Source: Otis tarda (lineage: Eukaryota > Chordata > Aves > Otidiformes > Otididae). Taken from it: DNA of 64,000 nt. Both the position numbers and the translations under genes were made by a program. Below are positions 26,801 to 36,780 of the stretch, piece by piece (positions within the stretch are counted from its first letter, which is position 1; each line of letters starts with the position of its first letter). A model generated the notes under the pieces. It searched no databases, was not told the DNA's origin, and saw only the letters and a program-made list of their open reading frames with translations. The DNA is taken from positions 20,252,871-20,316,870 of the forward strand of contig CM048557.1 of the NCBI GenBank assembly GCA_026413225.1, in the 5' to 3' direction.

Positions 26801-28523
26801 ACCGGGAGGGAGACGGATGCTCCTCTATATATAGCGGGAGAGGAAGAGGTGGGAGAGCAGGAGGGGAGCTCATCTCCTTGCCACACCGGTAAGGCAGACC
26901 CTGGACCTGCTGGCTCGGCCAAGGGCCGGCGCCGGCCTCAGTGGAGGAAAGGTGGAAGGGGGAGATGAGAAGAGGAAGGGCAGCTGACATGCAAACCCTT
27001 GCCGCTTGGTTTGGTGAGAGGAAGGAAGTGTGGCCAGGGCGTCCCCAAAAGCACTGCCTGCCCACAACACCCGGGGGTTTGGGGGGGGGGGCATGAAAAC
27101 ATCCTGATACTCAGCGGGGACACAGCTGGGCGATGGTCCCTGGGTAGCTGCAAAGCCACCCGCAGCCCAACCACCTGCCCAAAATGACCCAGCCCGAACC
27201 CTGCTGGATGCGGGATCCCTGCGCCTCTTCCTGCCCAACCTCAGCAGGCAGCGTCAGCCAAGTCTGGCTGAGCACCCAAGTAGGGAAGGGACATCCAGGG
27301 TTGCCTCCTAATTCTGCAGTGCCCCGTTCCCTGTGCAGGCAGACTGGGAGGAGAAGGAAGATGGCGCTCAATTCCGCTACTCCAAAAAACACCCTGTTAC
27401 TTGAAAGCAACTATTTAATTTCTTTTCCCAAGGCAGAGGCAAGACACCACGTGCAGCTGGTATCTCCATCCTCTTCCCCCTGTTTGGCTTTGCACCTCTC
27501 CCGCAGTCAGTCACTCTGCGGTTCAGTCACCAGCAGGCAGCAAGACACGGACTCTTCCTCTCGCGGGCAGAGCAGGGGACTGAAACACCAGAATAAGGTG
27601 TCACACTCGAGGCCCCTCCACCATAGGTTACTGAGCATCCATCGCTACTGGTTTACCACTCCTCATCCCCATTTACCAGTTAAGCTAACCAGTTTACCAG
27701 TTACTGCTAACACCAATGGTCCAAACCCCCAGAGCATCTTTGAGGAAAGCCCACTCCAGCCAACTGCCCTGAAGCCACCTGTCCTCTGTGGACAACAACA
27801 ACGCCGCATTTTTAGGCACGAGCTGCGCTGCAAAAGGGTAAGACATCACTCTTCAGGTTCACCAGCAGGTAGCCAGGAGGCCACAAAGCATATTTTGGGA
27901 GCAGCCTAGAAGCTGCTGCTACAGCCAAGCAAAGCCTGCCCAGAAAAAGGGGAGCGCTCAGCTCCCTGCCTGCTCTCAGGATGCAGCACTTAGGCAGCAA
28001 GGTTTAAAAATAAGCCAGAGCCCAAGCTCAGCAGAGTGCTGGCTGCAGACATCCTCGTTATTTTAATGACTTGCCCGCACAGCCAGTGAGCCAACCACTC
28101 CAGCGATATTTGACTTCCCTGAGCATCAAACGCAGGACTTAGTTTCCCCATGGGACTAGCCAGTCCCCAAAACTGGCACGAGGTGGGTGCACATCACCGT
28201 GAGCACATCATTTTTCTCACTCCTCTCCCAGCCTACCACCATGTACAACGCAATCACAAAAAGCACTGGGCTGGGAAACCCCTTCTTCCCCTCCCAGCCT
28301 GGCTCCACCAAAACAAGGTATGGGTTGGGGTAGCATCCTGCTCGCCGACAGTGGCCACCCGGCACTTACTGAAGTAGAAGCCCCTGTCTCCGCAGACGAA
28401 CTGCAGCGTGTCCACCAGCTCCCCACCGCAGAGGGTCTCTGCCGTGCCGTACGCCGCAGCCGAATCCAGCGCGTAGGCCAGGAAAGCCAGCAGCAGCAGT
28501 AGCATTCTCCTTGCCGCACACAT
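20563..28523 (-). CDS. IGF2: Insulin-like growth factor II precursor (spliced, three coding exons)
   Basis: Encodes a secreted growth factor that signals through IGF1R and insulin receptor A. The CDS joins 28523-28370, 21428-21262 and 20805-20563 (TGA at 20565-20563). Lengths 154+167+243 nt give 187 codons plus stop, the usual avian length. Residues 1 to about 24 are a leucine-rich signal peptide ([14 protein letters not shown]). The B domain follows ([20 protein letters not shown]), then a short C domain ([12 protein letters not shown]), the A domain ([20 protein letters not shown]), the D domain (KSVKSE) and a long E peptide ending in TAGPQK. All six cysteines of the insulin fold are present, so the hormone appears intact. 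Basic sites in the E peptide are candidate prohormone-processing points. Both split codons regenerate conserved residues: S at the exon 2/3 join and K|E at the exon 3/4 join. The gene lies about 21 kb downstream of INS on the same strand. The start at 28523 is the conserved one; an upstream in-frame start is discussed in the findings. Confidence 0.98.
20806..21261 (-). other. IGF2: IGF2 intron 3 (456 bp) containing a CR1 fragment
   Basis: The short intron between AAG|GTAGGG and CCTTGCAG contains an antisense CR1 3' end covering about a third of its length. Confidence 0.85.
20895..21056 (+). mobile_element. CR1 LINE 3' end fragment inside IGF2 intron 3
   Basis: The sequence reads in the CR1 sense direction: CATCCCTGGGAATATTCAA, then GAGCAACCTGATCTGGTTGA, then GGTTGGACTAGATGGCCTTT. 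It ends with the typical ATTCTATGA terminal repeats. This is the 3'UTR of a 5'-truncated chicken-repeat-1 family retroposon, which is non-LTR and moves by target-primed reverse transcription. It is opposite in orientation to IGF2 and starts only about 90 bp from the exon 4 acceptor. Confidence 0.93.
21262..21428 (-). CDS. IGF2: IGF2 exon 3 (C, A, D domains and start of E peptide)
   Basis: The acceptor reads TTGCAG, followed by GTAGACCAGTGGG, which completes the S codon and continues RPVGRNN. The 167-nt exon covers the C, A and D domains and the start of the E peptide ([18 protein letters not shown]). It ends AAG|GTAGGG in phase 0. It contributes four of the six structural cysteines (two adjacent, then FRSC and ETYC). 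Confidence 0.96.
22720..22840. repeat. Degenerate tandem repeat of TGCATG-CAATGCA units
   Basis: Recurring TGCATGC and CAATGCAG blocks at roughly 20-25 bp spacing in IGF2 intron 2. The copies are diverged. Confidence 0.6.
24626..24670. repeat. Three-copy 15-bp tandem repeat in IGF2 intron 2
   Basis: Three copies of GGGATGCAAAGCYGG in tandem, differing at one or two positions. Confidence 0.85.
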
Positions 28524-28532
28524 CCTCTGCAC
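28370..28532 (-). CDS. IGF2: IGF2 exon 2 (first coding exon)
   Basis: The acceptor is a pyrimidine tract ending CTCCCCAG, with the exon beginning at 28532. Nine nucleotides (GTGCAGAGG) precede the ATG at 28523-28521. These nine bases are in frame with the ATG and code for VQR, so a reading frame entering from exon 1 can continue. The exon encodes the signal peptide and most of the B domain to FYFS. The donor is TTCA|GTAAGT, a strong consensus, leaving one base of the S codon in this exon. Confidence 0.96.
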
Positions 28533-28629
28533 CTGGGGAGAGAGGCACAGCATTAACATGGTGCAAGAGACCCCTCTCTGCCACCCCCGCTGGGTGTTGT
28601 CCCCTGCTCCCTGCCCACAGCAGACCTGG

Positions 28630-28712
28630 GGTTTGATGCCCAGACACGTCAGGATGCTGCAGAGAGGCAGCTTTGATGCCCGGACGCATCGGGATGCTGC
28701 AGGGAAGGACCG
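28630..28712. repeat. Two-copy imperfect tandem repeat in IGF2 intron 1
   Basis: Two units of about 40-45 bp, each beginning TTTGATGCCC and containing GGATGCTGCAG. They lie about 100 bp upstream of the exon 2 acceptor. Confidence 0.75.
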
Positions 28713-31700
28713 GCAACACTGAGCCGGCCGCTGGTGCGAGGCTGGATCCCCGTGCACAGCCCGCCGGCCAACTGCTCCGGCCAGACAAGGTTTGCATTGA
28801 AGCAGTTTTTCCATTGGAAAATCCCACTTCAGCCTACCTCTGAAAGGCTTTTATTCCCCATGCTCTTTCACCGGTGTGATTTTTTATTTTTTTTCTCCCT
28901 TTACATGGGAAATCATTCAAATTATTATAGGGAGGTTTGTTTTGTTTTTTTTTTCATTTTTGATGACAGGTTTTCATGCCCTACCTGAACACGTCCCCCC
29001 CGAAGCAAAAATAGATGAAGTTTCAACCCGTCCTAGAGCTACTTTTGAGGAAAGCTGGCTTTTGCCAGGGAGTGGCGGCCTTTGCCCCGAGTGTGCAAGA
29101 GACCCACGTGGCCGAAGCTCGGGTAATCGAGGGGCTGATTGCACAAGCCGTGTTTGCTGACGAGAGCCGAGACCAAGAAGACACCCCTTGGGAGCAGAGC
29201 GGTCCCACGGGAAAGGCGCCTGAGGCATCACCAAGGAGGACCGTGGGGCTATCACAGGATTCAAAAAGAAACTCCCTGGATATTTGCTAACTAACTCAAA
29301 GATTTCCCCCGAGTCGGCTCCAGCAAACAGCTTCACCTCCGTGTCAGCTTCCGCAGGTGTAAAGCAACGGTGCTATCGCCTCACTGGATGAGGCAAAACC
29401 CATGGATGGTTCAAGGCGTTCTAGTCCCTCAGCAATGAGCATCACTGTTTATGCACAGCCAAATAATGATGGTGGCCAGACAGGTCAGCTCAAAATGAAG
29501 AAGGGAAGTGTGGCAAAACAGCAGCTGGCATGGGGCAATGCTAAATCTCAAGCAGAGCATCCCCTCGCCTGGCTAAGGCTCAGCCAAGGTGCTGGATTTC
29601 ACATCCAGCCTTCATCACCATAGTATCTGAGCAACTCGAGAATAATATCAGTTAATGAATATTACCTCACCCCTCCGGGATGCTCGGAGATGGAGCCGAA
29701 GCCCAGGATAGATTAAATGACTCACCCAAGGTCACGGGGGAAGTCTGCAGCACAGCCAGAAAATTAGCCCAGCTCCCACGGGACCCTGCTACGGTCCTGT
29801 CAGCAATAAAGCCACCCTTACTACCAATTTTTTACTAGCACATAGCTCAAATCATCGCTGCTAGAAATGCGCTGTGCTTACAAGTCACGAGTTCTTCCAA
29901 GCAGCAGGAAGACAGGGATTGTTGGCAGGAAAAGCCAAACCAGAGGCTGCGAGGTCTGGGTGGGCTGAGCAGGGCATTCCTCCTACACGATCTTCGATGC
30001 CCATTGTATTGCTCAGCCTGGGCTGGCAGAGACCATCAAGGCTGGCCAAACCCCTCCAGGGCTCTGGACAAGAGAGACAGCAGCCCTGGGAACAAATTGG
30101 TCTCAAACCAGCAAGCTATGGGACCGGGACCAGCTTTTCCAGTAGCACCAATCCCTTTGGCCCATCTGGGGAGCTTTGGTCTATATTGCACTAGGAGCAG
30201 AGGGATGGCACTGGGCTGCGATTGCACCACACCACCAAGCTGCAGTGCTTTGCCACCAACTCCTTCTCACCTTAATTTCTTTATCAAGTTGGCCAATGGG
30301 TGTTTACTGGGCCTCCCCAGCATGACTGCAGCGTCACCTGCGCTGCTTGAGTCATGCCCCTGGTGCAGCAGCATCAGCAGCTGGATCTCCAACGAAAAAG
30401 AGAGCAATGATCCTGCCCCCTTTCCTGTTTGGGGTTCCCCCGCCCCCCATTTTCCTCCTTTTTTATGTGCAGCTCCTGATTGCTGGTGTCCCCAGGGTGC
30501 AGGTAGCTTATCACCAGGGCAGCAGATATGCAGCAGCCCATGCTGCCACTGAAGACGCTGACGTGGGACTTCAGGACACTCAAATAATCCCCCATCCCCA
30601 ATTAAGCTCACGCTGGCTGCAAGCGCGGTGGCTAACGAGCAGACTGCGCACCAGCCTCCCCCCAAGCCAGAGCTGGTCCCCCTGAAGGGGCTTCCTCAGT
30701 GGCACAGGTGACAAACACAGTTTTTCCTCCACATCAAGTTTAAAGAAAGGGTTGAGATGCTCTGAAGCAAGGGGAGAGTGAGGTTTTGTCAGCGGGGTGA
30801 TATTTGATGCTGGGGAGACCTGATATCTTCTGTGGAAAAAAACTTGCACTCCTCGGAAAATACCCGCTCCTGCGCAACCTGCTCCGCAAGCACAAGGCGG
30901 CCGCTGGCAGCCCTCCCTGCCTCCACTACAAGTTCTTGTAGGGTGCCCACGCACCCCATAACTCCAGCCAGGAAGCCCCCTGGAAGCCACAAGGACACGG
31001 ACAGCCCCAACTCTGCCACCCAGGGCCAACGCGGAGGTGTGCAATCAATGAAGTCCCCCTTCGCTAGTGCATCAACCACCAGTCCTTTTGGCCACTGTCA
31101 CCTTGGTGTCTCCCTGCTCCCTCCAGCAGCCGCATAATGAGAAACCGGGCAGCAAAGCAAAAAGCATCTTTATTTACTACCCGGTGCTGCAGTTTCTCTC
31201 CAGTTTGATGGAGCCGCAGCCCAACCCAACCCCATAAGCCCCTCTCTCTCACTTTGGCCCTGCTGACCCTGTGGAAGAAAAGCCCCCGGGCTTCACTCAA
31301 AGGCTAGACAGGCTCCTGGGGTGCTGCCATCAGCGCAGAGCATCCCGACGACCTTTCAATCAATCCTTTCCCCCTCTCACTCCTCCTCAGCAGGGGTGAG
31401 CAGCACCCATGGAGGACAGCTCACATCCACCCCGCCGCAGCTGCCAGAGCAGCCACTGCTCCCCAAAACGGGGTGGTACAACACGGCCAGGTACCTGCAG
31501 CCCACAACCTGGTGCAAGCACCACGCCAGCTGCTCAGGTTGCATATGGCTTCAGTTGTCATGTCTCCGAGCCTTCACTCTCTGGTGGAAACGTGGGGCAG
31601 CACTGCTTTCGGTGTCTATTCCAAGTGTTAGGACAGGGACAGAACCCTCAGCTGTGGGACAGGAGGAAAGCCACACTGACAGCTGGAAAACCCTTCAGTT

Positions 31701-34700
31701 TTTCTTAGAAAACCCCTCTCGGGCGAGTAACAGGATTAAGGCAGTGAGAGGTAAGGATGTGCTTTCCTAAAGGACAAGGTCCTGTGCTCACTAGGAGAGA
31801 GGGTACGTCCAACAAAAGTTAATTCCTGACAAAGCGGATTGATCAGCCATGCCAGCTGCCATTCCCCCTCACGCGCCCGCAGAGAGCTCAAACGCTTAGG
31901 GATGTGGTTTTAACCAGGGGCAGTGGGAACAGCAGCGCGAAACATGCTGGGTGCCCAACCACCTGAGCGCCAAATTCCTCCTAATGAGGGCTCGGACCCC
32001 ACGCAGCGTGCAAGAGGGTGATGCAAGAGGAATTTCTGGGTTGTCCAGGTGCCCTGTACCGTCCTGGGAACCACACCTGTGAGCAGTATTCTTGGCATGG
32101 GAGAGGCTCAGACAAGCCATCAGAGCATGCCAGCGTCCTCTGCTTGCCTGGAGAGTGTCTGCTTTGCTCTCCATCCTTCATGTCCCCTCTCTTTCCCTTG
32201 CATTACCAGGTCCTCAACACGAAGCCAGGCTGCTGCTGGAGCCAGCTGCGCCAGGAGCATCCCACGCTTGGCACTTCTGCGTATTCACCCCATCACAGTA
32301 CAGGCTGCTGCACCCATGGCTAGGGACTCCCAAAAACGTCAGGGCAGCCCCCGAAGAGCAGGGACACGCTAAGAGAGAGGGTCCTCTCAGAGCGGCTGTG
32401 GTGTGCCTGGAGCAAGCCCGAGGGCAGGCTTGCAGCGGAGCCACCCTCCCACCCGAGGCAGTGAAAATAATTTTTTCAGGATTTGCTGCAGAATCAGTTG
32501 GATCAGTGATTTCTGTCCAGCTGCTGGGGAGCTGGGGGCCAAGAGGCCACAACGCGCTACAAGGCCCTGTTGCCAAATCTCAGAGGACAGCTCAGGCATC
32601 CCCTGCATCCAGGCTTGTGCTGAGCCAACCAAACCACGGTGCCTCTCTTGGGCAACAAACATCTCCCCAAAAACAGAGACTAAACCTCCTGTCTGACCTA
32701 ATTTCTTCTTCAGTCTGGCCTTCATTACAATTTAATATGAACAGAACAATGTAGGAGGGAATTGACAGATGGCCCAGTCTGCAAAATTTGGATTTGGACA
32801 GCAAAAAGTAAAAAAAAAATCTTGCTTCTTCTCGTGGAGCAGTGCAGCTTTTAAAAGGGAGCACAGCAAAAAGTCATGGACCCAAACCCAGCGGTATGTG
32901 CAGGAGGGGAAAAGCCCACTTTGTGAATCCCAGCCTCCATCACCCTCCACCCCTCCAAAAACATGTGGGCAGAGTGATGTTTCGCTTACTCTGACAACTG
33001 CCAGTGAGAGCTGCTGAGCATCTCTCTGGGTTACTCCTCTGGGCGGGCAGCCCCAGGAGAGCGGGGCCCGGACCCGCTTTCGAGTGTGGCTCTCCAGAAG
33101 GGACAGGGTGCAGGCATGCACCAACCTCACACGGGCCAAGCAGGTGCCGCCCCTGCCCACGGGCACCCTTGCACAGGGCGCTGGGCCACAACACCGTGAG
33201 GTGCCAAGAAGCAAAGGGCTAGTGGAGGCCGGGGGGGCAAGGCAGGCGCCTCGGGCAGCCAAAAACCACCCTGGAGGCTGTATTTTGGGCAGAAGCGCTG
33301 TGGTGAGGCACCCAGTGGTACCCAACCGGAGAGAGGTGTCACGTGCTGTGCCGCAGAAGAGCCTCGCTTTTCACCTAAAAGAGAGAGGATGAGATTTCGA
33401 ACCCACAGCTTGGAAAAAGCCGGCTTTGAAACACAAAACTTTGGTCCATCCAGCTGTCAGGTGAATAAAACCAACCCAGGACCAGGGGTTTTGCTGTTTC
33501 GCTCAGGCCTGAAAAAAATAAAAACCTCCTGATTCTTGGCACCTGGCTCGCATGACATTTATATGGCTGAGGTTGGCAATGCTGCTGCTATTTTTAGCCC
33601 TCGCTTTTTTGTCTTCACTGCTCGTCCCCATCAGCAGCCCACTCCGTCCTCTGCCGGGGGTCACCTTTCCACCTCCCATCCTGGGAGCAGGGACAGACAC
33701 CTGCCTGCTCTGCCTGCAGGACAGGGGCCAGGGCAGGCAGGGGAGCGGAGTTCGCACCCCGCGTGCAGCGGCGCTTGCAGCAAGGGCTACCGTGGCTGTG
33801 GAAAAATCAAGCTGAAAAAGGTGAATGGGGTATTCAGTACCATTTACTCACCCCACTGGGGAGTAAGAGCGTATTGCACAAATTTTGGTATGCAGCCCAG
33901 AAACATTTGATTTATTGCATAAAAAAAAGGAAATGCAATCTTGCTTAACTCTTCTAAAGACAGCTGGCAGGACCCAGGGAAGGGATTTAAGTCCATTTTA
34001 GTAGCCTCACTTAACTCCTTTCTTTATTGTTCCTCTCTCCTTTCTGCATTCCCGTCCAAAACCTGGAGTGTATCAGGGAAAGTTAACAGCAAGTTAAGCT
34101 GTTAAATCAGAAATTGTGGTGACTGGAGTCTACTGGCAAGTGATATTCCCACAACACGTTGAACTTGCTTTATGTCTTGGCAGAGCGGCTTTAACCCCTT
34201 CAGAGCCGGGGCTGCAACCCCAAGGCAGATTTCTTCCCCCCCGTCTCCTGACCCATATCAAGGGAGGCCGGTATCTCTTTGCCCCGTTAAGACACACAGC
34301 AGCCTTTAAAAGCAGAGGCAAGCCAAAGAAGGATTGGAGAGGTCAGCCCCAGGACACGAGCTGAGAGGGAGAGGGTGGGCCACTTACAGTGCGCTGCTGG
34401 AAACGCACCAGCTCCTCAGTCCCTCTAAAAATAAGACCTCACCTGCTGTGTTTGCTTTATTTAAAAAAAGAAAAGTACAGAAACACTTTTCTCCAGTCCT
34501 CCCTGAGGCAAGCCACGCTCTCTCCGAAGCCGATAGGAATCACTGGGAAGACACGCACTGACACCTCTGGGTTGCCCGGTCAGAGCAGCAGCCCTCCAGC
34601 CGGGCTGCAAAAAGGATCACCTGTCAGAAAAAAAGCGCTGGGACACACACGCAGACACATTTTGGCTCTCCGGTTTCATGCGGCGGTGGGAGGGGACCTG

Positions 34701-36060
34701 CGGTGTCAAATCTTTTATCCCTTAATGAATTTTCACAGGAGCCGGGGTAGCCCCTTTGAAAGGCTGAGTGAACTTGTGTGGGTGTCGACAACATGGAGCA
34801 AGATTTACAGCTCTGACCCATTCACCCCCACCAAAATTGTCAAGTTGGGTCCAAAACAGCTCAGCGAAGCTCAAATCAGAAGTGTCAGTCAGTTTTATTC
34901 CTCCAGATGTCCTTAGCACAAAGTCACCCTCACAAAACCCCACGACCCGAGCTCCTCAACTCCACTCTAAATCAAGGCAAGAGGAGGAATAAAAAACCCA
35001 ACACGCTGAACTCTGCTAAGTAAGAGGCAAAGCCACACACACACAGACGCAACCTGACAACAAATAAACCCAAAGAAAACCAGGCCTTGGCCTCCCAAGC
35101 ACATCCCAGCATTTGGAAGAAAATGACAGACTTTGTATGGGAAGCCTTGACTCCAGGGTTGAAAGGAGCAGTTTTCCCGGGGTGTCTGTTTAAAATCACC
35201 CACCCAAACCTCGTTTTTACACTCCACGCCGCCGGAGCGAGACCTGGCGTATCAGAAACCCCGCTAAAGCACCGCTGGCGGGAGGCGAGGCGGCCACATC
35301 TGCTGGTACAGTCAGGCTAAATCCCGAGTTTCCTCATGTGCCCCAATTCCCTGCTGCTCGACAGAGCGCTAAAACCTTTCCAAGTTGCACTCTTAAAACA
35401 ATTCCTGTATGGACAAGCAATTGGGAAGGAAGAAGAAGAAGAAGGAGAAGAAAAAAAAAAAAAATCTCACACAAAGTGGAAGGCTGCATGCCAACCATTA
35501 ACTCTCACTCCATTTTGGCTTCGCTTTCTTGTTTTTCCTCTCTGTATTTTTATCCCTCCGAGACCGAACGCGCCGCAGTGTTTTGCAGGAGAGAGTTTAA
35601 CAGCCTCTCCGCAGCCGTCTCTTCCCCGCCCCGCGCCGCCGCGAGCGTCTCCCCGCTCCCAAACCCACCCGCGACCGCAGGGGCCGCCGCGGGCAGCCAG
35701 GGGCCGCGCAGCCCCGCCTGACCTCGCGCAGCCCCGGCCCCCGCACGGCCCCGGCTGCCCGCACACGCGCGCTGTTGCTGCCCGCAGGCCCCTCCGCCGC
35801 TCCCCACGCGGGACCGCCCCGCGGGCGCGCAAACCGCGCGCAAGCGGTCCCGCTGCCCGCATCCCCCCCCCTCCTCCACCACAAGGCGTGGGGGGGTCGC
35901 GGGCGCGGGTGGCCGGCGGGGCTGTCCCGTGTGTCTGTGTGTCGTCCTCCCCTCCCGCCCCCACGGGGATACCCCGCGCACCCCACCGCAGCCAGCCGCC
36001 CCGCCAGCCCGCGGCTGGCCCGGCTCTCGGGGTCCCTCTAGTGACGCGCGTGGGGCACGG

Positions 36061-36145
36061 CGGGGCTGGCGCGGCGCGGAACGGCACGGCGCGGCTCGGC
36101 ACGGCACGGCGCGCAGCGCGGCGCGGCACGGCACGGCACGGCGGA
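36061..36145. repeat. GGCAC/GCGGC minisatellite in IGF2 intron 1
   Basis: Repeats of GGCACGGCAC and GCGGCGCGG units lie within the CpG island, about 70-155 bp into intron 1. Confidence 0.8.
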
Positions 36146-36249
36146 GCGCTCCTGCCCCTGCCCGCGCAGCTGGGGCGCGCAGTGGGGCGCGCAGCGGGGC
36201 GCGGAGCGGCGCTTACCTTGGCGCTGCCGCTGCTGCTCTCAACTTCGTG

Positions 36250-36273
36250 CGGCGGCGGCGGCGGCGGCGGCGG
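36250..36273. repeat. (CGG)8 trinucleotide run in IGF2 exon 1
   Basis: Eight CGG units on the plus strand, CCG on the transcript. In the extended IGF2 frame they encode a run of eight prolines. Length variation would change the predicted extension without shifting frame. Confidence 0.85.
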
Positions 36274-36494
36274 GCCGGGGAGGAAGGCGGGCTGCCGGCA
36301 GCGCTCATCCGTGTGTGCCCCGGCGCTTGACATGCTGCTCTCCTGCCCTGGCAGCGATCGCGGCTTTGGCTCGCCTTCCCTGCGCCCTGGCTCGCTCTCC
36401 TCGCCTTGCCCTCTTGGTATGTCAAGTCCCTCCTTGATTTTGTCTGAAGGATGTTATTTTGTTACGATCAGGTATTTTGTTATTCTAGAGAGCG

Positions 36495-36605
36495 CTTTCC
36501 TTTTCTTTCCTTTTTTTTTTTTCTCTTTCCTTTTTTTTTCCGGCTTTCTCCCCCTCTTTTTTTTCTTTTTTTTTTTTCTTTTTCTCCCCTTTCTCCTTCT
36601 CTCCT
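36495..36605. repeat. Polypyrimidine tract within IGF2 exon 1
   Basis: Nearly pure T/C on the plus strand, giving a G/A-rich transcript, over about 110 bp. It encodes the lysine/glutamate-rich part of the 80-codon upstream ORF. Confidence 0.9.
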
Positions 36606-36754
36606 CCTGCTTTGGCTGCCCCTTGGGTGGCTCTCACTTTTGTGTTTACTGACTGCGTCCCTCTGGCCGGGGCGGAGGGGCCGGCCGCCTGACTGCCCGC
36701 TGCTCCCGGCTGGCTGCCCCACGAGCGAGGAGACAGGCAGGGCTCTCCGGCTGC

Positions 36755-36780
36755 CCCCCTTTTATACCCCCCCAATGGGC
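36755..36780 (-). promoter_or_regulatory. IGF2: IGF2 promoter core: TATA box with adjacent inverted CCAAT
   Basis: The minus strand reads ATTGG (36776-36772), a run of G, then TATAAAAGG from 36766. This predicts transcription initiation near 36736. It sits at the upstream edge of a CpG-rich region that includes exon 1, which supports its use. The CCAAT element lies unusually close to the TATA box (a few bases), so its role is uncertain. Confidence 0.65.

Larger units (their letters stand above)
21429..28369 (-). other. IGF2: IGF2 intron 2 (about 6.9 kb)
   Basis: The ends are GTAAGT and TTGCAG. It is GC-rich between about 23,900 and 26,000, where open frames up to 287 codons occur by composition. 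It contains short tandem repeats at 22720-22840 and 24626-24670, and a plus-strand TATA-like element followed by a splice-donor-like site at 26826-26894. A homeodomain-core cluster (AATTAATTAC) lies near 26380. No coding exon was recognised. Confidence 0.7.
28533..36216 (-). other. IGF2: IGF2 intron 1 (about 7.7 kb)
   Basis: The ends are GTAAGC at the donor and CTCCCCAG at the acceptor. Contents seen: the GC-rich CpG-island flank near exon 1, an (AAG/A)-rich run at about 35427-35466, and an imperfect two-copy tandem repeat at about 28630-28712 close to exon 2. I recognise no coding exon or transposon inside it. Several open frames of 100-150 codons in this GC-rich DNA match no family I know. 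Confidence 0.7.
36217..36736 (-). other. IGF2: IGF2 exon 1 (5'UTR exon, GC-rich) with splice donor
   Basis: The 3' boundary is AGCGCCAAG|GTAAGC (donor GT at 36216-36215). The 5' boundary is inferred from a TATA box at 36766-36760. The exon is about 520 nt. Its first half is purine-rich on the transcribed strand (the complement of the T/C tract at 36495-36605) and its end is GC-rich with a (CCG)8 run. It holds an 80-codon upstream ORF (36722-36480), a second upstream ATG at 36425 whose frame is open through the donor, and a 39-codon frame from 36333 that is in phase with IGF2. It is treated as an untranslated exon by analogy with IGF2 genes generally. Alternative upstream exons cannot be excluded. 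Confidence 0.7.
35560..36760. promoter_or_regulatory. CpG island over IGF2 promoter, exon 1 and start of intron 1
   Basis: This stretch is dense in CpG and GC, in sharp contrast to the flanks. It spans the TATA promoter, exon 1 and about 650 bp of intron 1. It contains a (CGG)8 run at 36250-36273 and a GGCAC-type minisatellite at 36061-36145. CpG islands of this kind mark constitutively unmethylated vertebrate promoters. Long open frames on both strands here reflect stop-codon depletion in GC-rich DNA and are not genes. Confidence 0.8.

Noticed and set aside
18210-28532. miR-483 or H19-like RNA associated with IGF2
   Set aside because: These are mammalian features. I saw no convincing hairpin or sequence resemblance, and birds are not known to imprint IGF2.
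35336-36652. 438-codon plus-strand open frame across the IGF2 CpG island, plus overlapping minus-strand frames up to 288 codons
   Set aside because: Translation is low-complexity (A, R, P, G) and follows from stop-codon depletion in GC-rich promoter DNA. It is antisense to the IGF2 promoter with no known domain. Only the exon 1 frame in phase with IGF2 was kept as a finding.
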